A stretch of 64,000 nucleotides of DNA from assembly GCA_024509875.1 (NCBI GenBank), contig JAMPIV010004265.1, forward strand, positions 186,001-250,000, in the 5' to 3' direction. The stretch is from Oreohelix idahoensis. Lineage: Eukaryota; Mollusca; Gastropoda; Stylommatophora; Oreohelicidae. A program made the translations under genes and the position numbers. How positions within the stretch are numbered: position 1 is the stretch's first letter; every line of letters starts with the position of its first letter. The notes beneath the pieces were generated by a model. The model was not told the origin of the DNA and did no database searches. It was given only the letters and a program-made list of their open reading frames with translations. Below are positions 1 through 11,108 of the stretch, in pieces.

Positions 1-200
1 CGTGAGATCTTTTTAAGGACGGTAAACGGTCCTTGCCATCCGATGCGAAGTTTATTGCTTCCGGTTGGAAGTAGCAATAAGACTTTCTCCCCTGGTTGTA
101 GATCTCTCTCTTTTGCAGCTTTGTTGTATCTTTTAGTAATTTTAGCGCGGGCTTTCTTAAGGTTGGTAGTAGCTAGATCCCATCCTAGCTTTAGCCTTTA
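1..200 (-). pseudogene. Integrase C-terminal GPY/F module beyond an in-frame TAA
   Basis: After the TAA at 198-200 the same minus-strand frame continues without a stop to base 1. It encodes a basic stretch and then a Gly-Glu-Lys-Val-Leu-Leu strand and a Trp-Gln-Gly-Pro-Phe motif. This is the GPY/F module found at the C-terminus of Gypsy-class integrases. The stop is therefore a point mutation, or a readthrough site, inside a longer polyprotein rather than the true end. Confidence 0.8.
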
Positions 201-2762
201 CTTAAGCTCAGATACATACTTGCTTGCAGAGACGACTGTCTCGTCAGCCTTCTGGTCTGTCAGGGACCGAAGTAAGGCTTCTAGTGGCCCCTTAATAGGT
301 CTGCCAAATAAAAGTGTAGCTGGCGCAAAACCCGTAGACGCTTGGGGTACCTCTCGGTAGGCGAATAAGGCAGCCGATATATATTGGTCCCAGTCTTCCG
401 GTTTCTCCTGACCCAGCTTACGTAACATCATGGTGAGGGTACCGTTAAAACGTTCCACGAGCCCATTTCCGGCCGGATGGTAGGGACTTGTGTGGATATG
501 TTTGGCCTTCAAGATCTTAAAGATCTCCTCCATTAACAGGCTACGGAATTGGGATCCATTGTCCGTCAAAACTTGTTGAGGGAATCCCAACCGTGTAAAG
601 ATTTGCACGAGGGCTTCTGCGACATGCTTGGAATCTGTGCATGTTAGCGGTATAGCTTCGGCCCACATTGTGCAAGTGTCGACTAAAGTCAGGATGAACC
701 TGTGCTTTCTTTTGGTCCTTTCCAGGGGTCCAATGATGTCGACAGCAACCAGTTCAAATGGAGTACCCACTATTGGCATTTGCCCCATAGGTACTGGGGG
801 TGTCAAGTGCTTTGGTGCTACACGTTGGCACTGGGCGCAGGATTTCACGTACCTGATAATGTCAGAATTATTTCCTGGCCACCAATAGTGGTTTTTTATT
901 CGCTGAATAGTGGCGTTTTGTCCCATATGTCCGCTAAAGGGAAGAAAGTGCCCCATTTCTAAGATCTGGCTTCTGTACTGCGTCGGTACTAGGAGCTGGT
1001 TATTCCCCGTGTCCGGGTTGCCCGTTCTACGATACAATACGCCATCCTTAGAAAAGATGTCTCCATTGTGTCTGGGGTCCTTAGCCATGGACAGTTTTTT
1101 AAAGCAGAGCTCCAGAGTAGGGTCCTTTTGTTGCGCCTCCTTCAGTTCGTTCGGCAACAAATTTGGCGCAGGCTCCCTCTCCTTCTTGGCATGCCCTCTT
1201 GTGGTTACCGCTGCCACAATCGGCTCCTTTGGTCTCCCAATAAACACATGTCTACATCCCAGGATAACTGGGTAGATATGATCATCCATAATGGCCGCTT
1301 TAATAACACCTCTGACAAAATCAGAGTGTATTTCTACCAGTGCGATAGGAAGCGTCCTGGGTGCATCACTCGTGAAAACTCCACTAAGTTTGACGGTTTC
1401 CTCTGTCTCCTGACCTGGTTTGACTAGGTGTCTAGCAACGATACAACTAAAGCTTAGTCCAGTGTCAAAGAGACAAGTAGTTGAGGTACCATTCAAAATT
1501 ACAGTTCCTCGAGTTGAGGGTCGGTCCCCCTCAGGTTGAGAATCACTGACATTGACTCTACCTTTCGAGGCTGTATGCAAACATCCGACGCGGTTTGGAC
1601 CGGTTTGTTTGCCCTGATCAGACGTTCCTGGTGTAGGGGTCTTCCCTTTTCCTTGACCTTGGTGGCCGCGCTGCCACGTAGGCTTGGTGGGTTGATCAGA
1701 ATTGTTGTTAGGGGGGTATCGGGTTTTGTAGAATTTCGATTTTTCCTGGGGAGGTCTCTGGGTATTATATTCTCGTTGGTTAAAATTCTGAGAGGAATTA
1801 GAGGAATAGGATGACTGCTCTAGATTTTGTTTACGAGATGGCTCATCTGTGGGTTTACGTTTTGTGCTGGGAAGTTCGGCCATTGCATTGCTATAGCGTT
1901 CGGCCTTATTGAGGATGTCCTCAAGCCTGACTGCGCCCTGTTCAGCCAAAAATCTACGGGTTTCGTTTGACAAAGTTGACTTTATCTGTTCCACAAGAAC
2001 AAGTTCAAGTAGTCCTTCATATGTAAGAGGTCGGTCAGATAATTCAATGCACTTTGTCAAATAGCCCGTGAGACGTGAAGAGAACTGCGGGAATGTTTCC
2101 GTGCTCTCTTTCCGGCTGTTTCTGAACATTTGCAGAAATTTTCGGGCGGTCATCTCAAACCGCTCTAGCAAGGCCTTTTTCAGCATGTCGTAATTATGTT
2201 GGATGGTTCCCAGCTTTGTATATACGTCATAAGCATTACTTTTCAGTAACGTTGAGAGTTTAAGTGCCCAGCGGGAACTCTCCAATCCATACAGATTTGC
2301 GAGCCTCTCGAATTTTTCTAGATAGCTGTCAATTTTCTCATTGGGACTGGGAAAAGACTCTAAAGCAAACGACATCGCAGTTAATTGGGCAGACTGAGTG
2401 CTGGAGAGATCCATTGACTGAGACTGGGGCGGAGACGGCTCTCCGTTATTCGAAGTAGAGGCGCCCCGACTCTCTAAAGCCTTAAGCGCCAGTTCATGTT
2501 GTCTCTCTCGCTCTCTCTCTCTTTCCCCGAGGGCGTCCATCTCTGCCTCAATTTTCTTCTGCTCCAATTGACGATCGTCCGCTTCTTTCTTCCTAGCTTC
2601 TGCCCGCTCTTCCGCTTCCTTTTTCTCTTTTTCTTCTCTCTGTTGGTCCGCGTCATATCTTTCAAGTTCTTTGTTGACAAACAGGTTCGCGGCTTCTCCT
2701 TCTAATCCTGAGTCCTTCGCCTCCTGTCTCAAAATGGATCTTATCCTAATTCTCTCTGCCAT
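198..2762 (-). CDS. Gag-protease-integrase polyprotein (Gmr1-like), broken by a stop near its end
   Basis: The 854-codon frame encodes the particle protein and two enzymes of an LTR retrotransposon. Residues about 30-95 form a charged Glu/Lys/Arg coiled coil. Residues 125-295 resemble a Gypsy/SCAN-like capsid domain. Residues 300-400 are a basic Gln/Asn/Ser-rich tract without a CCHC knuckle. The protease active site is DTG at 433-435. The integrase zinc module is His605, His612, Cys642 and Cys645. The catalytic core is Asp675, Asp734 and Glu770, with the usual 35-residue gap between the last two. The TAA at 198-200 stops it, but the same frame stays open to base 1. The start is the first Met and precedes the coiled coil, as in the second copy. 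All visible catalytic residues are intact, so this copy looks less decayed than the complete one. Antisense ORFs here are shadows. Confidence 0.88.
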   Translation of the reverse strand: MAERIRIRSILRQEAKDSGLEGEAANLFVNKELERYDADQQREEKEKKEAEERAEARKKEADDRQLEQKKIEAEMDALGERERERERQHELALKALESRGASTSNNGEPSPPQSQSMDLSSTQSAQLTAMSFALESFPSPNEKIDSYLEKFERLANLYGLESSRWALKLSTLLKSNAYDVYTKLGTIQHNYDMLKKALLERFEMTARKFLQMFRNSRKESTETFPQFSSRLTGYLTKCIELSDRPLTYEGLLELVLVEQIKSTLSNETRRFLAEQGAVRLEDILNKAERYSNAMAELPSTKRKPTDEPSRKQNLEQSSYSSNSSQNFNQREYNTQRPPQEKSKFYKTRYPPNNNSDQPTKPTWQRGHQGQGKGKTPTPGTSDQGKQTGPNRVGCLHTASKGRVNVSDSQPEGDRPSTRGTVILNGTSTTCLFDTGLSFSCIVARHLVKPGQETEETVKLSGVFTSDAPRTLPIALVEIHSDFVRGVIKAAIMDDHIYPVILGCRHVFIGRPKEPIVAAVTTRGHAKKEREPAPNLLPNELKEAQQKDPTLELCFKKLSMAKDPRHNGDIFSKDGVLYRRTGNPDTGNNQLLVPTQYRSQILEMGHFLPFSGHMGQNATIQRIKNHYWWPGNNSDIIRYVKSCAQCQRVAPKHLTPPVPMGQMPIVGTPFELVAVDIIGPLERTKRKHRFILTLVDTCTMWAEAIPLTCTDSKHVAEALVQIFTRLGFPQQVLTDNGSQFRSLLMEEIFKILKAKHIHTSPYHPAGNGLVERFNGTLTMMLRKLGQEKPEDWDQYISAALFAYREVPQASTGFAPATLLFGRPIKGPLEALLRSLTDQKADETVVSASKYVSELK

Positions 2763-5540
2763 ACCAAAGAACTGGATGCTTCTAAGACTAGAGAATAGTA
2801 AGATGGAACAAGAAGGGGAAGAAACTCGGAACCGCTACGAGAAAAACCAAAGTAAAAATTTACTTGAGTTACCTCCTACCTTAAATGCGTTAACTTATCG
2901 CTGCTATTATTGTCACTTAAGACTCTTAACGCAAGTGACTATGCCACTAAAATGGTAAGTTACACTAGAAAAGAATCTACTCTTACTAACAGTAGAGAAA
3001 AATTTATATTAAAACAAATTAAAGGAAAAAAAAATTTTTTTTTCCCTGAAATTTTAATTCTCCACTACAAAAAAAAACTCCCCCTGAAGTCAATTATATG
3101 AGAAGAGACGTTGTTAACTAGACTTAAAAAGTCAGAACAAGGCGTCTTTAGCTAAGCTCAACTCTTTTAACTTCAAAAACCCTTTAGTGACTGTAAAACA
3201 ATCACGCAATCCCAGCAAATCTTATAAGAAAAATGTAATGTTTCTCTGCCAGAGAATAATTTAAATAACAACTATTTTTGTTTATCCGTACTTTCTACTG
3301 CTGTGGAAAGAAAACAACCTGTAAATATGCTGTGTGGACGACCCAAATACTAAAAAGCGTTGTCTAGGGGTGTAATTACTTATTTATTTATTTCCCTAAA
3401 TCACAAAGACAGATCACTCACACTCTATCTTGTTAGACCCAGACTTAGATCAGACTCAAAATATCTTTATCCCAGCTATGCGAATGCCTCAAATGTAGCT
3501 CAAGATTCCCAGGACCAGCCCACAAATATGTGTGCATCAATTGTATCTCAAAATTATCCCTGCGAGCCAGCCAAATATTGTCGTAAATTTATTTTGAGAG
3601 AAAGAGTCTAGAAATAGTAGTCCGGTTTAGAGTGTAGAATGATGATGAAAACTCAGTGATAGAAATGTATAGATTAAATATGATGCTCCACAGAGTGCTG
3701 GAGGAGAGTAAAGACAGACGTATTTACGACAAATCGTTTCTCTCAATCTTCTCTTCCACTCTCCTGGTCAAACAATTATTTGCCAGTTTTCCAGACACAC
3801 GTCTGCGCTCACACCGATTTGGGTGCTTCACACACTCAGACGACGTGGATACAGCTATATTAAACAAATAGGGAATTTTGGGCTTTTGGGTATTCCAACA
3901 CAGTCCGATATAAGTTTATGATGTTTATTAACCTAAAAGATCAAATTACAAAAAACAATATCAAGTGTTACATAAATTTATCATAAGTACAGAAAAATGC
4001 AAATATCAAGGTAGGGAGGGGGTGAAGAAGATTGGTATCGACTAAGCCCTTCCCGCTTGTATTAGACAAAGATAAACCCAGTCTCAAGATAGATAGTTAT
4101 CAGGAGCATAGGGAATGTAACCCAACAGTGAATTTAATTACTCTGAAAGAGGTGTTACAATATTAGTTATGGTGGTAGACAAAAAATACTGTTATCCCAA
4201 CTGGTGTCTTCCCTTTACTAAGCAAAGAAAAAAAAAGGGGGGAGGATGAAACAAAGTTAACAAATTATCCCACTAAAGGGAACAATGCCGGGTATACAGA
4301 AACGTATTACCCGGTAGGCAAGTTAACAAATGGTTTGTTGCAAAAAAAAAATTAAATCTCCTGTCATTCATGCACACTGTGAGGATCCACACTCATATAC
4401 ACCACACACTTACCGAGTTGCAGCATCAGTCACTCCATAGAATGATAAACACACTGATTAAACTCTTGACACGTGTAACTGTCTAGCACTTCTATGCCCC
4501 GCCCCAGATATTGCGAGTTTTTTACTAAGAGCAAATATTCCCGCTTATCGCCAGACTTGAAGTTCTAAAAGTTCTTGTGTTTTATTATAAAGAAACGAGT
4601 CTATGGGATGGCACTGACGCAGTTCGACATAGGGGTGAAAAATGAGGTGATGGTATAATCCTTCACTGCGTGATGATAGCCACTGACCAGTAAAGTTTTT
4701 AATCCAGTGAGGAAAAACTAGGCTCGGTCACATTCAGGTAAATCGGTAATCTCTCACAATTAGAGCCGTACATAAATTATCGCTACTGGCACTGTTCATC
4801 TTCCAGTTTATCTTACAGATTGTAAGTTAAATTGATGATAATAATCAAATGATCTTGGGTAGGCTTTCTTTCATGTAATTATGTTAGCTAGGCCGTACCG
4901 GACCACCACAAGATTTACTTTAAAAAAATGTCTCATCAAACTGTCTGGAAGTTTAAGAACCGAGTATGGAAACTCTGAAAGATTTCGTTATTGCTGGGAT
5001 TGCAAAAGGTGATCAATCTAGAGAAAAAGATAGAAAACCCATAACAACATAATCATACTTTAAAACAAATAATCTTCTAAGCGCGCGATAAATTTCCCGT
5101 TAAGCCTATTATACACTCGAGTATTTAATTATGTATTTAATAAACACTGCGCGAGTTCTAGTGGTTAAATCACACATCTATAAATATAGGACTTAACTAA
5201 ATTTATTAAATTATAAATTCCTTCGCGACTTTAAAAGTTAATTTACGCATTAAACATCTATTATCTTTTTGGAAATAGTATAGCAGGTATATCATTACAT
5301 TTACAACTGGAACTATTGAGACGGTTTAATTTGATAGGTTTAAATTAACACAAAATCCAATGAAATATAATGAATGAACTAGACCACTGATCACTTTACA
5401 CAATATATATTTTACCGCTTTGCACAGAAATAGAATTCACTGCAAATATAAATGAAAATCCATGGGATAATCTAGCAAGATTTCAAATATCGCTAGTGCT
5501 TCTATCAAGTTCTGGCCAGCGAATGATGAAGTGTATTTCT
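2763..5540. other. AT-rich gene-free stretch
   Basis: I see no credible coding region. Short ORFs at 3360-3611 and 3656-3871 have no recognisable motif. By position this should contain the leader and 5' LTR of the left-edge Gypsy element, read on the minus strand, but I could not set boundaries without the second LTR. Confidence 0.5.
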
Positions 5541-6162
5541 ACGTGATCTGTATATCTACAACTGGAATGCAAGATAAGTGGGACATGAGAACTTTGACAG
5601 CTTTTTTGATCTCATGAACTTTGGGGGATCTGACCGCCAAATCCAAAGAGAGAAGCCGCCCCTGGCCTCTCGTATCTTCGCTCGCTGCTTGCGTCAGCTT
5701 TCCCCGTTCGCTCTGGCTGCAATCGGTTCCGTGCTTAACACCGAGATGCGAAATCGTTTCAGGGACCACTACTGTCTTTGATCTCGTGCCGCATACTAAA
5801 TGAGTCCCGGTCGGTTCGCTCTGGCGAAACGAAAAGTTACAACAAATGTTCAGGGGTTCTAATGTTATGAAAAGCTAAAAGTCCCTTTAAATCATCCATC
5901 ATTTCAGGGAAAATTCACTTGTCGAACTAGACGTACGTCACAATGGACACGAGCAATTTCGGCGCATATGCTCTCGAATCACTTTCGTTTGGAAATTTTG
6001 AATCCCTCTTATGACGAGTGAAACACTTGGCCTGGAAATCTATAATTCATCTTATGACGGGTGAAACGCTTGGTCCGGGGAAAGTTTCTCTTATGACGGT
6101 GATCCAATTCCTTGGGACTCCAATCTTCGTATTTATAACTGTGGGCTTACTTTTTTAAGTTT
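5541..6162. repeat. Higher-GC patch with a short tandem repeat
   Basis: 5640-5830 is visibly richer in G and C than its surroundings. At about 6004-6100 the motif TCTTATGACG recurs three times, twice followed by a GTGAAACxCTTGG block, at a spacing of about 45 bp. No coding region was recognised. It could be part of an LTR or a relic promoter. Confidence 0.45.
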
Positions 6163-6463
6163 TCTTCTTCTTTGATCCTTAGCCGCCGACAGTCAAAGCA
6201 GTCAGTGGCCATCACGCCTGGTGGCGTCTTGTAGGGCAACAACAAATTGATTCCACTTTGCTCAGTCGGCGGCCATCCTTCGTACAGTGCCCCAACTCTG
6301 GTTCATTCTTTGTATCTCAGCCTCCACAGTCCTCCGCCAAGTTGTTTTTGGTCGGCCTCTCTTTCGTTTTCCTTCAGGGGTCCATAGCATAGCTGTTCTT
6401 GTGATGGCATCGGAGTCTCTTCTGAGGACATGGCCAACCCAGCTCCAGCGTCTGCCAGCTATG
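6163..6463 (-). mobile_element. 5'-truncated RTE-like element, family A (3' end)
   Basis: The minus strand matches the last 300 bases of the full-length family A copies at 35115-38423 and 40339-43978. It covers the end of the RT ORF (the KRGRPK-type basic stretch and the final RRDGH) and the short 3' end with its GAA-type tail. Truncation at the 5' side is typical of target-primed reverse transcription. Confidence 0.85.
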
Positions 6464-6484
6464 TTGTTTTAAAGTATCCCAAAT

Positions 6485-6805
6485 ACTTAGATCTGCCCTG
6501 TTCCTTTTAAGTTTTCAGTCTTGTATTAAAAATGCGGGTTTACTTGTAAAGCCAAAGTTGCCCAATACTCGATCTGTCACTGTTAATAATGGAATTCTAG
6601 GTCCGATTCTTCTCTTCTGGCTTTTTTGGGAGTTGCTCGTATGAAGTTGCGAAGCTGTCTGTTCTGTGTCTCTGAGTTTGCTAGATTATATCTCTCACTC
6701 TTAGTTCAAATTTCAGCTGTGTTTCCGCCCAATTCTCCAGTAAGATACATTGTATATTCCGGCCTCTCAAATCAACCAATCAAATCGAATCTCGTTCAGC
6801 ACTAC
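6485..6805 (+). repeat. Interspersed repeat of about 310 bp, copy 1
   Basis: The reverse complement of 44995-45315 aligns along this segment. Shared landmarks are a 'cagtcttg...aaaaatgcgggtt' block near the left, 'tttgctagattatat' near the middle, and 'ctctcaaatcaaccaat' at the right end. It is diverged and has no ORF. The family is not recognised. Confidence 0.6.
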
Positions 6806-7257
6806 GTAGGTAGGTAGGTAGTTTCAAATTAAAAAAAATACTCTCACGTGTTTCAAAATATTCAATTTAATATACACGCGTGACCTCTTCATATCGTTGC
6901 GTCAAACTTCCACCAGAATCTTGTGCACACCTCATAAACACCATCTGTGAACTCATTTGATGTCCAGATGCTACCTATCGCCAATATTGTCTCTCCAGAC
7001 AGATTATCGTGATAATCACACACAGGGATGGTCCCGTAAAACGATAAACGCATCTACCACCTGTGTAATCTGTCCACCTCAGACGACTATCTCAGACAGA
7101 CAATATTGGCTTCTATGGATGTTGATCGGGCGAGACCGTCTTTTCATGATAAGAATCTCGCTCGCTGAACGGTGATAATGACTGGATATTGTTACGATAA
7201 TTCCCCAGTTCACCTGGCGGAACGTAAATAAGTCTGAGGAGAGGTAAACAAGATAAA
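6806..7257. other. Unannotated spacer
   Basis: AT-rich sequence with a short GTAG run near 6806. No gene, tRNA-like head or clear repeat boundary is visible. Confidence 0.4.
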
Positions 7258-7745
7258 GACAGTCCCATAGCAAATACTTCCTTACGTGAATGGAGTGTTA
7301 GAGACTTTCCCCTACTTGATTCAGCATAGAGAGTAAAATAATGAATGAAAACCATAAAAATTGCCACATAATAATGACAAGGGAGAGAAAAATAAGAAAA
7401 TATCACTCGCACGGGAATGTAGTGCAATCCTGCCGGAGTGGACTTGAGATCTCCCAACCGTATCGTCACACCGTAAGAAAACATCAGACTTCTACTGCAA
7501 GGCAAATGTAGTTCAATAGCAGATGCTGCCGTAGGGGAATGAAGCTTCACTATACTAAGTCTCAGATTTACGAGGCGAGGTGACCAGTTCCTTTCCTCGC
7601 TGCCTTTGCTTTCCTAACTTGAAGAGCAGAGTTAGCTACCCATTTACAACTGAGTGAACTGTAAGGTGACCCTGCGAGGTTTCGAATCCGTTAGCTTTGC
7701 TTCAAGAAGCAAGCTCCCTAATTACTCTGCCACACGACACTTGAG
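7258..7745 (-). mobile_element. tRNA-derived SINE, family 2 (decayed, possibly two pieces)
   Basis: The right end, on the minus strand, has a tRNA-like head whose B box reads GGATTCGAAACC. It is followed by the 'acccatttacaactgagtgaact' body shared with the copies at 12244-12452 and 51094-51333. The left part repeats the family's 'gtcccatagcaaatact' 3' end. The extra length over the usual 210-240 bp suggests a second piece or an insertion. The 330 bp to its right hold nothing recognisable. Confidence 0.7.
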
Positions 7746-8079
7746 ACTTCTACAAGCTCTCCATAAGCATTGCTTCCTTCCAGTTCTTTAATAATACATG
7801 CTTCGATTTACGAACTCTTGTCTCCATTCATGTGTCGTCATGTATGTGGCCGTTTATTCCGTCTGCCTAGTTGAGTTCATCATCCTGGCGATAGTAGCAA
7901 GAAGTCTCCATACATTGATAGAACATTGCCAATAATTATATTTTCCGCACATTATAATATGTCGTGCGTCTTTTTTTACGCTTACAAATGGTATTTGTAA
8001 TGGTGCCAGCATTCCCTTTCATATAACAAAACGCTTAGAAAATATTAACCAAATATAGGACACTTAGCCCTTCGAAGTT

Positions 8080-8312
8080 CCCGAGATTCTCTGAGGAGAC
8101 AAACATAGAATATGACTACTTCTACCTCTAGCATGTCGTAAAAGGCGACTAATATGAAGTTTTGCATGAGGCTTTCAACCTCATCATGTAAAACAGACTG
8201 TTAAAGAAATCAACACTGCAAGAGTACATAAATGTGTTGGTGCCGTCTTCCTGCAAGAAGACCAGCTGATGAAAGATTTCAGTGCTTCATAAGGAGCGTA
8301 AAGAGAAAGATG
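8080..8312 (+). repeat. Unclassified 225-bp interspersed repeat, copy 1
   Basis: Aligns with 11893-12112 and 51921-52142. All three share a 'ctctgaggagacaaa' start, a central 'catgtcgtaaaaggcgact' block and a 'cttcctgcaagaagaccagct' block. They end at 'ataaggagcg'. There is no ORF and no RNA polymerase III box that I recognise. All three copies lie in the same orientation. Confidence 0.7.
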
Positions 8313-9589
8313 GTGATAGTTGGTTTTGGTTTGAGATTCTGCTTTCGTAAATTCCATAGTGTGTAAAACAGAGAAATCTTGCCATGGATTGGATATTCTA
8401 ATAACAAATGGAGAGAATAGTTTCTGAGCAGGGATTTTTGGAGCAATCAAATGTTGCAATTGCGCTGCTCTAGTATCGATAATGACTGTTCCAACTCGCT
8501 CCGACTCAAGTTAATTTTACTGTTTTAAATTTTAGGTTAAACAACTGCTCACTGTAACTTTGATAAAGATACGTTATTTATTCAATACTGAACAAACTAT
8601 TGAAATGCCACTTACACAAGAATAATTCAGTTATTCTTATTTTCATAATTCATTCTGTAAAATATGATTGGTGCAATAAAATCTTTTTCACAGCCTGCCA
8701 CGCACCATTTAAAATTAAAGCCGAAAACAGTCGCTCTACACTAATTCGAGTGTTGGCATGTTCGAAGCGACTCAACCGGCAGCCGGAACGTGGTGTGGAT
8801 AGTTGTGACCGGCCTCAAAATCTTACTTATTTTTTAACCTATCAATAGATTCCATCGCCTTACATTCTTCCCGAAACTTTCTTTCGAATAATGCTTCCTT
8901 ATATTCATGAATCGCAGAAACGCGCTTGTGTCTTTCGTGTTTATCTAATTTCTTTTTGAAGACTTCATGTTCTGAAGAATTGGTGCATTAAATTATCTCC
9001 CTTTCTCTGTGACGGATAAAAACTGCTTATTCTTATGGGTGGACGCTAGAACAAGTAGTTCGTGTCGGAGATGGAGGTTTGAATACTGCATTAAGTATAG
9101 ATCAGTCTGATCCGTCATCATATCTATATATAGTGTTTGTCAGATGTGTAGTTTTTTTTTTTTACATTGAAAAATTGTGACTTTTTTTTAACACTTAAAC
9201 TGACCATGAAAAATGCATGGGGGAAAAAAAAATAGTTTGTAAAAAATTATGTCTAGTTTCAAATAAAACACACCAGTTAAATATTGTATTTCATTTCTAA
9301 ATGTTTGGACTGATATCATTCACTTTGGATTGGAAAATACATAAAGAAACTGGAATGATGAAGAAGTCAACATATTATGTGCTCAATCGCCACCCCAGTT
9401 CTGGGCAAACACCTGCTCCTCCACCGCTCCGAGCTTCAGCTTCGTGCTCCGCTGAAAAGCAATGTTTATGAGAAATATATTATGCTGAATTTCCTTCAGC
9501 TGGGGGCTTCTAAAATATGAGTCGAACCGTTTCCTTACAGAAAGAGCGGAGAATAAAAGTTCATAACGGCTTAGATGATCTCAGTTGTT
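8313..9589. other. Gene-free stretch
   Basis: AT-rich DNA with poly-A and poly-T runs near 9153-9225. No coding region, SINE head or transposon end was recognised. The ORF at 8600-8848 shows no known motif. Confidence 0.45.
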
Positions 9590-9845
9590 ATCTTGCCTTT
9601 CTATACAATCCAGTGAGGCTCCCTGAAATAGAAGCACCATTCTCTTATTTAAATCTCTGCCAAGAGTAATCTTTTGCGAAGGTTGATACCAAATTAAAAC
9701 CATCATTCTTTACTTGGTGTTTGGCCATTATTGGACCACTGCTGCAGTCTCCCTCTAACACTTTTACACTTTTACCTTAGGGATCACAGACCTTGGACTA
9801 CCTTGTGGCGATATGAACTGGTTTTCTCAAAGCGTATCTTCTAAT
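9590..9845. repeat. Diverged repeat shared with 46127-46245, plus a family C 3' scrap
   Basis: 9620-9740 matches 46127-46245 through 'ctgccaagagtaatctt', 'gaaggt' and 'ggaccactgctgcag'. Immediately right, 9770-9845 read on the minus strand resembles the end of the family C non-LTR ORF seen at 50400-50745. In both places the repeat sits next to family C sequence, so it may belong to the element's non-coding 3' region. Confidence 0.5.
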
Positions 9846-10117
9846 GTAATGTTATCAAACCTAAAGATTTTTATTTTTATATTTGGACATGCGCCCTAAT
9901 ATAACAGATTAAGTAGAACGGGACGCGCCTCGCAAAAACGAGGCAAAATTTTATTTAAAAAAAAAAAAAATCTTGACGCTAGCACGGCCAACACGGCAAT
10001 GTACTAAGCGACCCATGTGCTTAAAGCAAAGCCTGGATCTCAAAAAAAAAAAAATTAAGCTAAACATAAAGTCCAACTGCACTAAAAAAAAAAAAACATA
10101 GCATAATGGTGACACTA

Positions 10118-10205
10118 TGAAAAGTCAACTTGACTGGTGAAACATGAAAAGTCAACTTGACTGGTGACACTATGAAAAGTCAACTTGACTGGTGACACTA
10201 ACCAG
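10118..10205. repeat. Tandem repeat, unit about 30 bp, three copies
   Basis: The unit 'tatgaaaagtcaacttgact' followed by 'ggtgacac' recurs three times. One unit lacks a few bases. No coding role is visible. Confidence 0.85.
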
Positions 10206-10312
10206 TTCGACGTATCGAAAAAATAAAACAGCTTCGCCACTGGACAAACATACAGTTTCACAGAAGGTAAAGCAATTAATGGAAAAAAAAAAAAAATATA
10301 GGATCTTCACAC

Positions 10313-10490
10313 TCCAGTCTACTCAGCTGTAAATAGGTACCTTACTCTGCTCGTGAGTTAGGGAAGGCAAAGACCGCGATGAAGGCAACCGGTTGCCACC
10401 ACCTCATAAAGCTGGACTTAGTATAGTAAAATCTCTAACACTTCACTGCCCTGCGGCTCTTCCTCCTATGGGACTACCTTTCCTATACTG
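10313..10490 (+). mobile_element. SINE family 2, head-less 3' fragment
   Basis: The 'tactcagctgtaaataggtacctt' body and the 'tatgggactaccttt' 3' end match 51180-51330. The tRNA-like head is missing, as in a 5'-truncated copy. Confidence 0.7.
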
Positions 10491-10512
10491 GATAACACCA
10501 CTACGAATAATA

Positions 10513-10775
10513 CTTACTTACTTAGTCGTTCCCCTTCTACCGTGAGGTGTAGAGGTTTGGATGAGAGAGCGCCAGACTATCCTATCGGCTGTCTTCCTCC
10601 TGGCCTGGTTCCATTCTAGTCCTCGGTCCTTCAAAGATTGTCTAATGTTGTCCTCCCAGCGGACTCTGGGTCGTCCTGGGGGTCTGGATCCCTGGCTCTT
10701 TGTTTCCCATGCTTGTCGTGGTAGCCGATCTTTTCCCATTCTGCAGACATGGCCAAACCATCTTAGTTGGGACTT
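10513..10775 (-). mobile_element. 5'-truncated RTE-like element, family B, with target duplication
   Basis: The minus strand encodes the last 80 or so codons of the family B ORF (WFGHVCRM motif, then the PPGRPRVRWED basic stretch). It ends in the same tetranucleotide tail as the intact copy at 46870-50040. The 13-bp duplication ACTACGAATAATA flanks it exactly, at 10500-10512 and 10776-10788. Few differences from the intact copy suggest a recent insertion. Confidence 0.95.
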
Positions 10776-10869
10776 ACTACGAATAATAACACAGTTAAAC
10801 ATATTCTGAGGAAGTATCTTTACGAACATTTCATGCAGGAAAATGACAATACAAGAAACTGTTCAATAA

Positions 10870-11108
10870 GAACGCAAGATTCCATCAAGATCAACTTCTC
10901 TGGAGAATGCAGAGCCATAAAAACGTCAGTGAAGAGTACAGACCAGCCAAGAACAATAGACCCATCAAGATTAACATCTCAGGAGAATGTAAACCCATAA
11001 GAACGTCAGTGGAGAATATGGACCCGTCAAGAACAATAGACCCGTCAAAATTAACTCACTTGGAGACTGTAGACCCGTCGAGGATAACGACTTTGGAGAA
11101 CGCAGATT
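10870..11108 (+). repeat. Degenerate minisatellite with an open frame
   Basis: Blocks such as 'caagaacaatagacccatcaag', 'ggagaatgtaaaccca' and 'aagaacgtcagtggagaat' recur at 40-70 bp spacing. Two overlapping plus frames stay open through much of it and give Asp-Pro-Ser-Arg-type repeats. I treat the coding potential as incidental to the repeat. Confidence 0.6.

Larger units (their letters stand above)
1..2762 (-). mobile_element. Gmr1-like Ty3/Gypsy retrotransposon, left-edge partial copy
   Basis: Reading leftward on the minus strand, this stretch encodes Gag, an aspartic protease and an integrase with no reverse transcriptase between protease and integrase. In ordinary Gypsy elements RT and RNase H sit there. 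The complete relative at 16566-28791 has RT and RNase H after the integrase, so the missing domains should lie left of base 1. The 5' LTR should lie to the right of 2762, but its partner is outside the window, so its ends cannot be set. Confidence 0.85.

Noticed and set aside
910..1427. Plus-strand ORFs of 119-121 codons
   Set aside because: They are antisense to the intact Gag-protease-integrase frame at 198-2762.
7113..7550. 145-codon minus-strand ORF
   Set aside because: It runs through a decayed SINE and shows no protein motif.
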